From Angiostrongylus vasorum (lineage: Eukaryota; Nematoda; Chromadorea; Rhabditida; Metastrongylidae), in contig JADANN010000468.1 of NCBI GenBank assembly GCA_018806985.1, positions 62,001 through 126,000 of the forward strand: a stretch of DNA of 64,000 bases. Direction: 5' to 3'. How positions within the stretch are numbered: position 1 is the first letter of the stretch; each line of letters begins with the position of its first letter. The position numbers and the translations under genes are program-made. The notes below the pieces were generated by a model. It ran no database searches and was not told the origin of the DNA. It was given only the letters and a program-made list of their open reading frames with translations. Below are positions 31,126 through 41,252 of this stretch, piece after piece.

Positions 31126-31194
31126 TTTCATTCCAAATAGCAGGCAGCGTTTATACACTCACCGTTTCATCGTTTGCAAGTCTTCCAGTTATGT

Positions 31195-31475
31195 GGTGGA
31201 GTCCAGGCGCACGGAATCCTATCTAGGTGAGGAATGCGGCGGGCTCAGGGCAAAAAGTCAGTCTGAGATGTGGCGCTAGGGTCACGCGTGATCACAAGGC
31301 ACTCCTTCCTGCTGTCCATTTTGCGTCTTGCAATTTATCCGAAATTCTTAAAGAGTTTTAAGCTGTGACGTTTCAGATTCGTTTGCGACAGTGTCTTTTA
31401 CCTCAAAATCTTTCCCGTCATGCCTGTGTGTCCTTTGCGCACCTTATGGATTACTTGGTTCCACTAATGTACTGA
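31195..31475 (-). mobile_element. Penelope-like element fragment
   Basis: Aligns with 38745-39010, the C-terminal end of the GIY-YIG part of the Penelope-like element, sharing TCACGCGTGATCA, CTGCTGTCCATTTTGCG, AAAGAGTTTTAAG and the terminal GCGCACCTTATGGATTACTTGG block also seen at 57755. No intact frame. Confidence 0.65.
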
Positions 31476-31689
31476 AAGTGTTGCAGTGAGAATGGGTCAC
31501 ATACCTTGGAAATTTAGCTCAAAGACTAGCAAAGGACAATTGGAAGTGATAGAGGTACAAAAGACGTGTTACGAAATCATTGATAACCACAGTCTTTGCC
31601 CATATCCAGCTGAAGAAGAGAAGAGCTCACTTAAGAAAAAAGATAGTATGAGAACGACCAAAGTATTCTCTAGCTTATAGAGATTCTCT

Positions 31690-31978
31690 AAGGGCGCGTG
31701 TGGCGCAGTGGTTGGAGGCCCACTGCGACACACACGTGGAATCGTTCCCAGCACCCATAGCCCACAAGCCTTCTATTCCTCTGGGGTCGGCAAATTGGTA
31801 CCGAACTTGTCTGGGAAGATAGCAGCACTGGCTCGATACATCGGTAAGCCACCGCGAGTCATTGTAAAGGCAAGATATGCGTTCAGTCACCTCCAACGAT
31901 ACTTAATGAAGTCGAATGCATGGCGCATCCCTCAGGGATTGACCAACGTCGAGAGATTTATCCTTTATTTATCCTTTT
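31690..31978 (+). mobile_element. SINE-B copy
   Basis: Intact head AGGGCGCGTGTGGCGCAGTG. The 3' end shows the terminal unit repeated (TTTATCCTTTATTTATCC), the short tandem tail of the family. Confidence 0.92.
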
Positions 31979-32049
31979 ATAGAGATTCCCTGCCTATCTT
32001 AAAGCCGTATCTCGCTTATCGTGTTAAAAAATAAAGTAGCATGAACAGT

Positions 32050-32300
32050 GGGAGATATCTTTTTGAATTGCTCAGCTCATGCGAGGTTGTTGTATAAGTT
32101 TTATGCGGCTAACATTTTGACGTCTTCGTCTTCATCAGAGCAGATGATCACAGTCCACAGTCGTTCTGCTTCTCGATGTGGTGTCTTTGTCGCCCGTATC
32201 GAGTCGCATCTTTTTGAATGGAGCACCGCTGGAATGCAGTAACCTCACTCGGCGGTGTCCTTTTATATGGGACAGTTGTTGACTGATTCTTGACTGATAA
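32050..32300 (-). repeat. E2 element (solo Penelope-type LTR)
   Basis: On minus: CCCATATAAAAGGACACC, a TATAAAAG block, a GACACCACATCGAGAAG segment, then GCTCTGATGAAGACGAAGAC with GTC and GTTAGC, and the end ACAACCTCGCATGAGC. It aligns end to end with the plus-strand copies at 36885 and 41990. Confidence 0.7.
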
Positions 32301-32397
32301 TGATTTCGTTTGACGCCAACAATCCCTCTTGCAGCAGTCGGTGTTAGAATTGCTAGTACATAGCGAAATAATACTGTTACTAAACCGGCTTTCACTT

Positions 32398-32656
32398 AAA
32401 GGATAAAAAGGATAAAGCTCTTGGCGTTGATCAATCCCTGAGGGATGCGCCATGCATTCGACTTCATTAAGCATCGCTTGGAGGTGATTGAATGCATATC
32501 TGGCCTTTACAATGACTCACGATGGCCTACCGATGTTTCGAGCCAGTACTGCTATGCTCCCAGACAAGTCTGGTACCAATTTGCCGACCCCGGAGGGATG
32601 GAAGACTTGGTGGGCCGTGGGAGCGAGGGTCGATTCCACGTGTGTCTCGCAGAGAC
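32398..32656 (-). mobile_element. SINE-B copy, head missing
   Basis: 3' repeats at the left (GGATAAAAAGGATAAAG on plus); the right side stops before the A-box, in CACGTGTGTCTCGCAGAGA. Confidence 0.85.
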
Positions 32657-32777
32657 TTTCACTTAACCTTGGCTAATCAAAATATGTCTTTGCATTGTTC
32701 ATCTTCCACTAAACTGTTCCGCTTCTCTACACAATGTCGACGTCTTGTTGATTTATGACAATTTTTGCTAAAATGTA

Positions 32778-32985
32778 GATAGAGCTAGTTGAGAGACAGG
32801 CGAAACGAAGGACCTGCATGGTGTGGTGGTGAACGCGTTACTCCCCCGGAAAGGATAACAGCGCGTTCGTTCCCCACCGCAGACACCTGCGGTCCGGAGT
32901 TTTGCAAATATCTTAGCATTATAGAAGCTATATTTCAGCAGCATACGCTGCCACTAAAAAGAGTAGGCAGCAAATAAAAGGTCAA
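32778..32985 (+). mobile_element. SINE-C copy, single
   Basis: Sense copy with the tRNA-like head GCATGGTGTGGTGGTGAACG, GCGCGTTCGTTCCCC (B-box-like) 45 bp later, then GTCCGGAGTTTTGCAAATAT. The 5' leader is shortened. Confidence 0.8.
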
Positions 32986-33405
32986 GTTTGCTAAGACCAT
33001 TAAATCTATCCATCAAATTATCTTATAGCACTCATCACCAAATAATGCATGAATCAAGTCCTTTCATTCACGCTGTTCCACATTCGTCAGTTTTAGATTT
33101 GACGTATCAGTACAGCCGCTGCTTGAATACTACTTCTTCCTGAATGTCGTTAAATAGCAGTTAAGTTGATCCTCGCAGGAATTATGAGATGGCATTAATA
33201 GAGTGTTTTAAATCTTTACTACAAGCAGCTCTTATTCTTTGTAGATCAAAGAGAAGTATTTCCAGGCGACTGGGATGTTAATGTGCTATCCTAGATGGAG
33301 AGGAGGCCTACTGGACAAGGGGGCAGTGTCAGACCAGCGACATGCCTATATTAAGTTTCTCTAACCACTGCTGTTTCCACGCTCTTCTTCGAAAATAATT
33401 TGTAC
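32986..33405. other. Unannotated sequence
   Basis: No supported feature. Confidence 0.4.
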
Positions 33406-33409
33406 GCTT

Positions 33410-33695
33410 CCTAAGAGAATTAAGGCAGGTATGATAACGCTATCACAGGCCTTTTAAGCGCTCTCCTCCAATCAACGTAGAAACACCTTTGCTCGGCTAT
33501 CTCCCAGATTGCAAAGAAAGTCGACTCGATCACCACTTTACGAAATCCATAATGAAGACAAAATCTTTAAGCAGCAGCTGAAACAACACGCGAAATGTTC
33601 GACGACCTTTGTGGATGACGAATGCGATGAAAGTGAGTCGAATGCAAGAAGTTCCGCGATTCGCACAGTCATTGTGATGACGGCCCATGTAATAA
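33410..33695 (+). mobile_element. SINE-D fragment
   Basis: The middle and 3' part of SINE-D on plus: CTCGGCTATCTCCCAG, GACTCGATCACCA, AAGCAGCAGCTGAAAC, CGAATGCAAGAAGT. The tRNA-like head is lost. It ends against the SINE-B at 33702. Confidence 0.7.
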
Positions 33696-33701
33696 TAATA
33701 A

Positions 33702-33983
33702 AAGCTCTAAATAAAGCTCTCGGCGCTGATCAATCCTTTAGGGATGCGCCATGCATTCTACTTGATTGAGCATCGTTTGGAGGTGATCAAATGCATATCT
33801 GGCCTTAACAATGACTCGCGGTGGTCTACCGATGTATCGAGCCAGTGCTGTTATTGTTCCAGACAAGTCTGGTACCAATTTGCCGACCTCGGAAGGACGG
33901 AAGGCCTTGTGGGCCAGGGGCGCGGGGATCGATCCCATGTGTGTCCAGCAGGGCGTCTCCGACCACTGCGCCACACGCGTCCT
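33702..33983 (-). mobile_element. SINE-B copy between two SINE-D pieces
   Basis: Full-length antisense copy with head ACGCGTGTGGCGCAGTGG on minus. It lies between a sense SINE-D fragment and an antisense SINE-D copy. Confidence 0.9.
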
Positions 33984-34026
33984 TGTGATAATAATAACAA
34001 TATTTTTTTATTATATGGCCCAATAA

Positions 34027-34370
34027 CCCATGTGTTACAGTGTGTGGATCCGAGCATTTCTTTCATTCGATTGGCTTCCTCGCATGCACCATCCACGAAG
34101 ACCTTCGAACTTTTTTGTGAGTGGCTTCAGTTGCTCCTTGAAGACTTTTTTCGTGGTCATCGTCGTAATGTCGTTGAATGGTCGTTGAGTCGATTTTTCG
34201 TCGAATCCCAAGATGACCGCGCTAGGACTTTCGGGCGCGGTGGAAGTCAGCTTCTCCCTAGTCTGGTACCAATTTCCCGACCCCTGAGGGAAGAGAGGAC
34301 TGGTGGGATACTGGGCGGTGTCGAACTAGCTGTTGGGTAAGCCAGCCCTTCCTTGTAATGAAGGGGATCA
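34027..34370 (-). mobile_element. SINE-D copy
   Basis: Antisense copy. RTE-like tail area GTGTGGATCCGAGCA at the left; body GCATTCGATTGGCTTCCT; the tRNA-like head near 34305-34340 is degraded (GTCGAACTAGC). Confidence 0.7.
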
Positions 34371-34739
34371 CTACCACCTCCTCTCAATACTGTGTCAATG
34401 TATCGTATCTAAATTTTCTAGAGCCGTGTTATGATTGACTAGTCTTTAAGTGCAGCTGAAAATCAGCAGCCTTTCCATAGGTAGTTAGGTAAGCAGGTAA
34501 ATTGGGCAGCGCCTCCGTTCGTAGTTCCACAGATAATAATGCCATCAACAAAAGCGGAAATAATTTGGTCACTGGCTACCGAATTCCACCGTCTTTGTTC
34601 GCATTTATTTTCTCTATCTTTATTCTCGTTCTCACATGACGTTCCTAAAGTGACGCTGAATAATTCTGGCGTGAAATCATCATCTTACCAAACCACTATC
34701 ATCGAGTCGACAACACGTTTTTAACGTTGTAGAACGGCT
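34371..34739. other. Unannotated sequence
   Basis: No supported feature. Confidence 0.4.
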
Positions 34740-34890
34740 GAATTCCTAATGGCAAAGTTGCCGCATAAGTGAGCACAGACTGACGCATCGCAGCTTCCCG
34801 CACATTGGATGCGAGGAAACGAATCGAGTGCAAGAAGTTCTGCGATGCGAGTTGTCTTTGACAATGACACATCCCATAAAGTCACTAAAC
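34740..34890 (+). mobile_element. SINE-D 3' fragment
   Basis: CATTGGATGCGAGGAAACG, AATCGAGTGCAAGAAGTTC and GCGATGCGAG align with the 3' body of SINE-D; the tail proper is lost. Confidence 0.55.
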
Positions 34891-35510
34891 TGAAGAGAGC
34901 TGCAGTCACTGGCGACTTGGGAATCCTCAGCCATCCTTACTTATTGAAGCGATTAAGACCCAAAATTTTTTCTCGGATTCATTTCGCTTTTAGAAGAGAA
35001 GGTGTTTCTTGTTGTATTAGATAAACTTTTAATGTGATGGTATTTCGAATGTACGCAGTAAAGCGAAAGCAGTAATGATATAAGTGTAATAAGAAGCTTT
35101 CATATTTTTTAAATAAAGACTCCCTTTTTCACTGTCATTGTCCAGAACTTAACAAAAAGAATAGGGTGTCCTTTGCTGGTCAGTATCCCATGGAGATGGC
35201 TGTGCTTTGGACTCAACTCGCCTTGCATAGAGGTGAATGAATGCATATTCAGCCTATAAAAAGATTTTGTAGGACTTCGTGATGTAGCATGTCAGTACGT
35301 TTATTATCTGAAACCAGTATGGTGTAAGCTTGCTAATGCAAGAGGGATAGAGAGCTCAGGATGGCGGGATCGACGAAACGACTACGTTTCTATTCGAAGG
35401 TATCTGTAAATGCTGCACTGCACAGAAATGGAGCCTAGTCGTAGATTCGCTAAGATGCCAATGACACCCGTTGCAGTTCTACTCTAATAAGTTCTTGACT
35501 AAGTAATTTT
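34891..35510. other. Unannotated sequence
   Basis: A degraded SINE-B-like motif (GAATGCATATTCAGCC near 35237) may mark an old copy. Otherwise nothing was supported. Confidence 0.35.
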
Positions 35511-35511
35511 T

Positions 35512-35822
35512 TATGCGACCCATCATCACATCTACTGTGCGGATCGCAGCACTTCTTGCATTCGATTCATTTGCTCGCATCCAACATCCACAATGGTCTT
35601 AGAACATCTCGCGTGTAGTTTCAAGTGCTGCTTGAAGATCTCTTTTTCGTTATGAATGTCGTACAATACTGGTTAAGTCAATTCTTCTTACACTCTTGCA
35701 GATAGCCGGGCTAAGGCGTTCTTACGTGAATTGGAGGAGAGAGTTGGACGGGGGGCCGAACTATTGCCTATGCTTCCTGTTCGACGGCAACACTAACCAC
35801 TGTGTTATCTACGCCCTCAATA
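35512..35822 (-). mobile_element. SINE-D copy
   Basis: Antisense copy: TCACATCTACTGTGCGG (tail), TTGCATTCGATTCATT, AGATAGCCGGGCTAAGG, and on the right a head-like AGATAACACAGTGGTTAG (minus), a good A-box. Confidence 0.75.
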
Positions 35823-35949
35823 ATTTATTAACGGAAAAATTGTGTTTGCAAACATAAAACTGTCAAAAATTTCAATATCGACTTTCATTTAATCTCAGCG
35901 TGAATAATTAACGTCTTCCTGTGTTCATAAACTTAGAAGAGATTGTTAC

Positions 35950-36260
35950 AAATCTTTATTGTCTCGTTCCGGTGTTTTCTTCAGATCTGTGATGACTGCA
36001 GCAGAATATCCACAACAATCGTTTCCTTCGATGTGGCCTCTTCGTAGTCGTCGCACGGAATCGGATCGAGTGCAGTGCGTCATCACAAATTGAGCGATGA
36101 AGCCTCACTCAAAACTGCACCTCACCTTTACACAGGGCGCTTTTTGCCGCTAGAATGAATTGACTTCACCCTACAGTTTTAAAGCATAGGGACGGTTCTT
36201 AATCGATTATCAACCAGGGCTATTCGTTCACTTGGTGACCATCCATTTTCCATCCGTCGT
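35950..36260 (-). repeat. E2 element, diverged
   Basis: Shares TCCGGTGTTTTCTTCAG, GTGGCCTCTTCG, CGGATCGAGTGC and the TTGATTATC-type outer end with the other E2 copies. The hairpin is degraded. Confidence 0.55.
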
Positions 36261-36520
36261 GTTCTTATAAAGATTTCTAGCAATCTTGTGTAAGTTTACC
36301 AATAAACCAAGGCGAAGTTATCAATACTTAAATAGGTTATGGTAATGCGGGATATTACTATTACTACCGTTTCGTTTCTTATTGGCCAAAATTTTCAACA
36401 CTATTACGCTTTCGAAACCAACTGTCATTTGACGTCGCTAACATTTTATAATACAACTAATAGTAATGGTATAGTAATATTTTATAGTATTATTTTACTA
36501 CCGTGGTTAAATACTGCATT

Positions 36521-36880
36521 GTCGTCGCTGGGTGGTGTTCCTGGGTGTTGGACAGCCATGGTCGGCTGGGGATTCATCCCATGGCAGGGTCTCCCAAGCT
36601 GAGGAGTCTGGCGTTTTCATCAGGAAACCTAGCTAAGAGTAAACCAACACCAAAATCCACCACCGTCCTGGTATCAAAGTCGCATGGTGGTAAATCTCCC
36701 TTTGATCCACAACGGCTGCGACTGCCTGGGGTGGTGAAGACCTGAGGGCAGACTTTGACCAAGCTGACCTCGGGATTTCAGGGAACCACAATGGCTTAAG
36801 CAGCAAATCTCCGAACAATGGAGATTATGCTGCGACCGCACAACCAGTGAGGACGGGCCATTCAAGTACCAAATAAGTAA
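36521..36880 (+). mobile_element. SINE-A copy 9, 5'-truncated
   Basis: Lacks the first 25 or so bases and begins TCGCTGGGTGGTGTTCC; ends CCATTCAAGTACCAAATAAG. An E2 element follows within about five bases. Confidence 0.85.
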
Positions 36881-36884
36881 GTGC

Positions 36885-37190
36885 TAGCTAACAAAATGCA
36901 GACTGGTGCAGAGTAAATTATCCGTTGAAAAATAAATTATTATCAACGGATATTCATATCAACAACAACCGTCCTGTATAAAAGAGCGTCGCTGGGTGAG
37001 TATGGCTCATTCGAAATGCTCTGCTGAGGAAAATCGGTTCGATGTGTGACGAAGACGCCACATCGAGAAGACGAACAGTTGTGGACCATCTACAGGGATC
37101 GTCGGCTCTGATGAAGACGAAGACATCGGAACATCAGCCCAATAAATACCTCTGTCAACCCTGTGTAAGCTCAACATTATTGTGCTTTGT
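36885..37190 (+). repeat. E2 element (solo Penelope-type LTR)
   Basis: Contains a 10-bp perfect inverted repeat (TATCCGTTGA and TCAACGGATA, about 36917-36950), GTATAAAAGAGCG near 36977, and GCTCTGATGAAGACGAAGAC near 37105, ending in AACCCTGTGTAAGCTCAA. Aligns with 41990-42285. The order hairpin, TATA-like block, second hairpin is kept in both. Confidence 0.75.
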
Positions 37191-37551
37191 CACGTTCACT
37201 TTAATTTAGAACTAGAGACATCGATCAGATTTCTTGGTAAAGTTTAACTTTTTGCTCTCTTTCAAAACGAGTATGGCACTGATCCAGTGCATTAAAAGAA
37301 GCAATCTGCAGGTGACTTTGGCAGAAATGATGAACCAGCTACCAGCATTAATCCCTCAGAAATTCAAAAAGGGGCTTAGTCGTCGATTTCGAAAATTTTT
37401 CTTATTCAATAGCGATATAGAAATCTAAATTTAGCCTTATCGATATCGCCACAATCGTCAAGGCTATAGTTATGAAGCAAAAACATTATACGACTAGTAA
37501 AAAAGACCACTTGGGCGGCTATTCGAGAAACTCGACTATGACGAAACCTAG
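37191..37551. other. Unannotated sequence
   Basis: The frame 37234-37428 (plus) includes a coding-like stretch (VTLAEMMNQLPALIPQKFK) but no splice evidence. Confidence 0.25.
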
Positions 37552-37599
37552 ATGGTTACTACAGCAGAAACACATAGAGAAACTGGAGCTTATACTTCT

Positions 37600-37830
37600 C
37601 CTCCTCCTCGTCCTTTCCGTACCTTAGCCTTCCTTCTCGTGCTCTTCCTCCTCTTTTCCTTCCTCACTCTCCCTCTCCGTGATACTACTTCTACTACTAG
37701 CATTGCTGTTACTACTAATCCTATTACTACTGCTACTACTATTACCATTATTACTACTCCTATTACTTCGACGGCGACTAAAACTACAACTCGAACAACA
37801 GCTACTACTTCAGCTGAAACGCCATAAACG
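37600..37830. repeat. Imperfect (TAC)n trinucleotide tract
   Basis: A 200-bp run of TACTAC/ATTACT variants with a pyrimidine-rich start. In one frame (37552-37827) it encodes a hydrophobic segment (LAFLLVLFLLFSFLTL) and a threonine-rich tail, and in others leucine or valine runs, so the frames probably follow from the repeat rather than from selection. Confidence 0.8.
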
Positions 37831-38429
37831 GCGAGGAGGACGACAATCAGAGAAATTTCAGTTCTGATGAACTGCGTCGAATTAGCAACGCGTTGCCAAC
37901 GTTGCTTCACAGTCGGTGCGGAGGTGAATGGCGGCAGTTCTATACTGGCTGCTAGAGCGACCTTATTCTCTTCTGCTTAACTACCACTATTTTCGCAAGT
38001 TTCAATGGGAGAAAAATGACGAGAACGATGATAATTACGACATAGATCTAAAATTCTTAGCGGCGACTACACAACCAGCAGATTCGCGGCGCTTGAACGA
38101 TATTAAGCTGGTTAGCTGCATGGTAAAGATTCGGCGTTCCTAGCTGGAGGATAGAGTAAATCAGGGAACTAACGTTTATTGTGAACCTGCTTTGAGATAC
38201 AGATGGATAGAAAGGATGAGCTCCTTTTTCTTAGAAGGAAACCCAGTGACCAAGAATGTCCCTTTTCATCGAGATGTTTTCCAAGGGCATTCGATTCCTG
38301 CCAATGAATAACGAAGAAGGAACTGGGGTGGAGTTCACCAAAATCCCCGTTTTCTTTTGTTTCGCAGTCCAGTTCATTAATATTTTTTCCACTACACATG
38401 CTCACAAATAGAATATGATTAGAGCGAAG
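37831..38429. other. Possible coding island, unresolved
   Basis: A plus-strand open stretch at about 38142-38313 (contains CEPALRYRWIERMSSFFLEG) and an opposing minus-strand frame at 38169-38405 overlap. Neither has a convincing exon structure. Confidence 0.2.
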
Positions 38430-38793
38430 TTAAAATTGGAACTCTAAATTTGCTGTAACTACCACGTCCGACTTTCTATTAACCTCGGCATTGATTGGAT
38501 AATTCTTTCTGCTTCTGTTTAGCAAACGCGAGGTGTTATTTTATTTCTTTATTTACGTACAAGCTGACCTTTCGGCGGATTTCGCCTTCCCCAGAGCCTG
38601 GAAAGGTCGATTTGACTGCGATCTACACGGTCAAACGCTTCCATAACCAAACAGAGAAAATGTTGAACCAAAATTTCAGTCATATTGAACACAGACTCTT
38701 TGCACACTCACCGCTTCCTATGAGTCTTCCACTGAGTATGTCGCGTGGAGACCAATCGCACAGGATTCACATGGAAGCGTAACGTGCCCCCTC

Positions 38794-39435
38794 TTAACAG
38801 AATAATAGGCTTTTATATTGCCCAATATCACGCGTGATAATGAGGCATTCTTCCCTGCGGTTCATTTTCCGATTTCTGGAATTAATCCAGAACGCCTCGA
38901 GAGTTTTGCGCGCTTGTGTTCTCGATTCCTGTGCGAGGATCGTGACACGTACTTCAAAGTCCTCTCCGTAATGTATCTGGGTCCTATGCGTGCCTAGTGG
39001 AGTGTTTGGTTTACGTTTGCCGCCTAGGTGGTCTTTTATACGAACGCAGAGTGGTCTACCCGTTTCGCCAATGTATTCGTCCCCGCACGCTTTACAGGAG
39101 ATCAGATAAACTGTACCTGAACACATGCAGTCACCGTCTCTACCATTGGGGCAAATTATACAATTTTGCGTTGCACATAGACGGTCGTATAAGCGGTTAC
39201 GAACTAGTTGGCGTCTTAGATTACTCGGTGGCATTTCAGTTATCGTTACCGAATTCTCTAGACCGGCCCTTCTTAAACAGCGTTTTATAGCTGCACATAC
39301 TTCATCTGAAATGAAGGGCAGGGTAAACGGGACTTTACTGTCGCTAGAGTTATCGTCGGGGCACCTGTGGTTTCCTCTACATCTATCCTGAGCTACAGTT
39401 TCGTACCCGTTAAAGATGGCTATTTGCCGCACCAA
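38794..39435 (-). CDS. Penelope-like GIY-YIG endonuclease region, partial
   Basis: A 213-codon frame. A linker with Cys-rich CIICPNGRDGDCMCSG is followed by GTVYLISCKACGDEYIGET, the VYLI...YIG pair that defines GIY-YIG nucleases, then RIKDH and a late Glu (KTLEAFWI), the usual catalytic residues. It overlaps the reverse transcriptase frame by 16 nt in another frame, so one indel separates the two parts of one protein. It would nick the target DNA during insertion. Codons 1-40 include sequence upstream of the domain that is probably part of the linker. Confidence 0.8.
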   Translation of the reverse strand: MVRQIAIFNGYETVAQDRCRGNHRCPDDNSSDSKVPFTLPFISDEVCAAIKRCLRRAGLENSVTITEMPPSNLRRQLVRNRLYDRLCATQNCIICPNGRDGDCMCSGTVYLISCKACGDEYIGETGRPLCVRIKDHLGGKRKPNTPLGTHRTQIHYGEDFEVRVTILAQESRTQARKTLEAFWINSRNRKMNRREECLIITRDIGQYKSLLFC

Positions 39436-40250
39436 GTTCCCGGACTTCTTTTTTGTGCTCCCTTCCTGTGCATACGCTGGTAGCTGTTCGAAACATGTTT
39501 CTCACAAGCGCCCTTTTCGTGTGAGAAGGGTGAGAGGAGAGTTAATGAACCAAGATTTTTTTTGCTATTTGGCTTTCGATACCATTTCATAACGTAGCCG
39601 TTTTCTGATAGGTTAATTTGCACGTTCAGAAATAGAAGCCAGTTTTCTTTTGGTTTCTCTCGGGTGAATTTAATATACTCTGACTGTTCGTTCAACAACT
39701 CGAAACATTTGTCAATTTCCTTTTGTGTTGAACAAATGACCAAGCAGTCATCTACATATCTGCAGTAGAGTAGTGGCCCGAGATCGATTACTGGTGCTTC
39801 CACCGTAGACATGAATGCAATGGCAAGGCTTGGTGCCAGTCGTTGTCCCATTGCCAACCCTCTCGTTTGTGCGTAATACCTTCCTGACCATCTGAAGATT
39901 GAGCAGTTTATGCACTCCTTTAAGAGTGTCATCAACTGCTGAATCGAGAAGCCATACATGTTTATTGCTCCCTCATGTTGTATAAGGAGCTCACGGATGT
40001 CTTGCATAGCGGAGTCATTCGACACGTTTGTATAGAGGGTGGTGACGTCGAAGGACTCCATCACGTACGCGCTGTTGGGCTGCACAGTACGTAGACGATC
40101 CAGGAACATCTGGGTGTTCGTTGGATGGGCTGGAATGTACTTCAACAACTGGGTAAGTATTAGGGTTGTTAACCACGTTATTCTATCCGTTGGCCCGTTC
40201 ACGCAGCTAATGATAGGTCTGACCTTAAATAACGATGGGTCGGTAGACAC
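39420..40250 (-). CDS. Penelope-like reverse transcriptase, partial
   Basis: A 276-codon open frame with the Penelope-type reverse transcriptase motifs in order: KVRPIISCVNG (motif 1), MESFDVTTLYTNV (motif A with the catalytic Asp), GLAMGQRLAPSLAIAFM (motif B), YCRYVDDCLV (motif C, YVDD) and FLNVQINLSENGYVMKW (motif D/E region). The catalytic aspartates are intact. The frame continues upstream past its nominal start (ARAAGLKPPVISQL, KTHKLVSSDDL) but is broken by TAA at 40293. It makes cDNA from element RNA in the nucleus. The C-terminus runs out of frame where the endonuclease begins. Confidence 0.85.
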   Translation of the reverse strand: MSTDPSLFKVRPIISCVNGPTDRITWLTTLILTQLLKYIPAHPTNTQMFLDRLRTVQPNSAYVMESFDVTTLYTNVSNDSAMQDIRELLIQHEGAINMYGFSIQQLMTLLKECINCSIFRWSGRYYAQTRGLAMGQRLAPSLAIAFMSTVEAPVIDLGPLLYCRYVDDCLVICSTQKEIDKCFELLNEQSEYIKFTREKPKENWLLFLNVQINLSENGYVMKWYRKPNSKKNLGSLTLLSPFSHEKGACEKHVSNSYQRMHRKGAQKRSPGTWCGK

Positions 40251-40597
40251 GAGATCATCGCTAGATACTAACTTATGGGTTTTGATAAGTAATTACAGGA
40301 CGGGACATGTTGGTAGGTCAACTTTGAGTTGAGAGATAACCGGTGGTTTTAACCCAGCCGCTCTTGCCATTTCAACCCATTCGTTGTTTAACTTTCGTTA
40401 TTGACTTGTAAATTCCTTCTCAGACGATGGACGATAAAATTCTCTGTTTGGTTATGGAGGCGTGTGACCGTGTAGATCTAAATTTGCTGTTTTCACAAAA
40501 GTGATGAACAATATTGTACGCTTCCGCTCCCATTAGCTCTATTAACGTGGATAGAAAAACCTTATAAGTCGTAGATTCGATTGGAACTCACAAAGAT

Positions 40598-40748
40598 ATA
40601 AATGAGAGACAGGATAAACGAAGGACCCGCATGTGGCGGTGGTGAATGCGTTATTCCCCGGAAAGCGTAATGGTGCGTTCGTTCTCCACCACAAACACCT
40701 GCGATCCGGAGTTTTTTGCAAATATCTCAGCATCATTGAAGTTATAAA
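40598..40748 (+). mobile_element. SINE-C copy, short
   Basis: Sense copy: GAGAGACAGGATAAACGAAG, GGCGGTGGTGAATGCG, GTGCGTTCGTTCTCC, ending TCAGCATCATTGAAGTTAT. The 5' leader is missing. Confidence 0.8.
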
Positions 40749-40985
40749 TAACTGACTTTTTACAGCACCATTACTTAGTGACTATCGATTTGAACTACCG
40801 CTTACTTCTACTAGATACGATGGTGACGTGAAAACGCGAGCAATATGATTCACTAGAATCTCGGACGTTCACTTTAGTTCAAGGCTGCCATTTTTCCCAC
40901 GGCAGCACATTTCTGGTAATTTGAGGTAGAAGCGCTATTGTAGCGGACCAAGCAGGGAAAAAAAGAGAAAAATCCATTACCTAAC
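40749..40985. other. Unannotated sequence
   Basis: No supported feature. Confidence 0.4.
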
Positions 40986-41252
40986 TAAATCTTTATGATA
41001 TTTGAGAGGATGTGCATTATGGGGATACGATGAAGCTTGTTGCACCATCTGTTCGAGTTGTTCGAGTGAAGCATTGTCAGCCTACAGAGCTCTTATTTCG
41101 TCTGATGCCGCACAATTCTTAATCATATTCAGTAGAGGACTCGTTAGTCCGATTTCTCTTAAATGTGAAACGCCAGGAAGAATTCTTTTGATCTTACATT
41201 TGCGAAGAAAATTCACTATACAATCACAAAAGCGCTGATATTCCATATTCGC
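40986..41252 (-). pseudogene. Possible broken exon of unidentified gene
   Basis: On minus, the acceptor TTATTTTAAAG precedes 41252 and a donor-like TTA|GTTAGG follows 40986. The frame encodes a helical stretch (MEYQRFCDCIVNFLRKCKIK, ILPGVSHLREIGLTSPLL) and stays coding-like beyond a single TAG at 41082-41084 (NASLEQLEQMVQQASSYP). Either the gene ends at that stop or it has one nonsense mutation. Family not recognised. A SINE-D fragment starts 125 bp upstream on the same strand side. Confidence 0.35.

Larger units (their letters stand above)
38430..40480 (-). mobile_element. Penelope-like element, with GIY-YIG endonuclease
   Basis: A minus-strand retroelement with the reverse transcriptase (about 40400-39420) and a C-terminal GIY-YIG endonuclease (39435-38794). 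A 39-bp sequence at 38620-38658 recurs inverted at 40440-40478 with two mismatches (CCATAACCAAACAGAGAA is exact in both), giving inverted terminal repeats. Defects: TAA at 40293-40295 within the N-terminal part, and a frame change between the reverse transcriptase and the endonuclease near 39430. Beyond the coding end lies the hairpin-bearing terminal sequence at 38560-38610. Confidence 0.85.

Noticed and set aside
37552..37827. Secreted threonine-rich protein
   Set aside because: The signal-like segment and threonine tail arise from a pyrimidine stretch and a TAC repeat; all frames give low-complexity peptides.
38560..38610. Canonical hammerhead ribozyme
   Set aside because: CUGANGA and GAAA flank a stem, but an extra A separates CUGANGA from the stem and stem III and the cleavage site were not identified. 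Reported only as a hammerhead-like hairpin.
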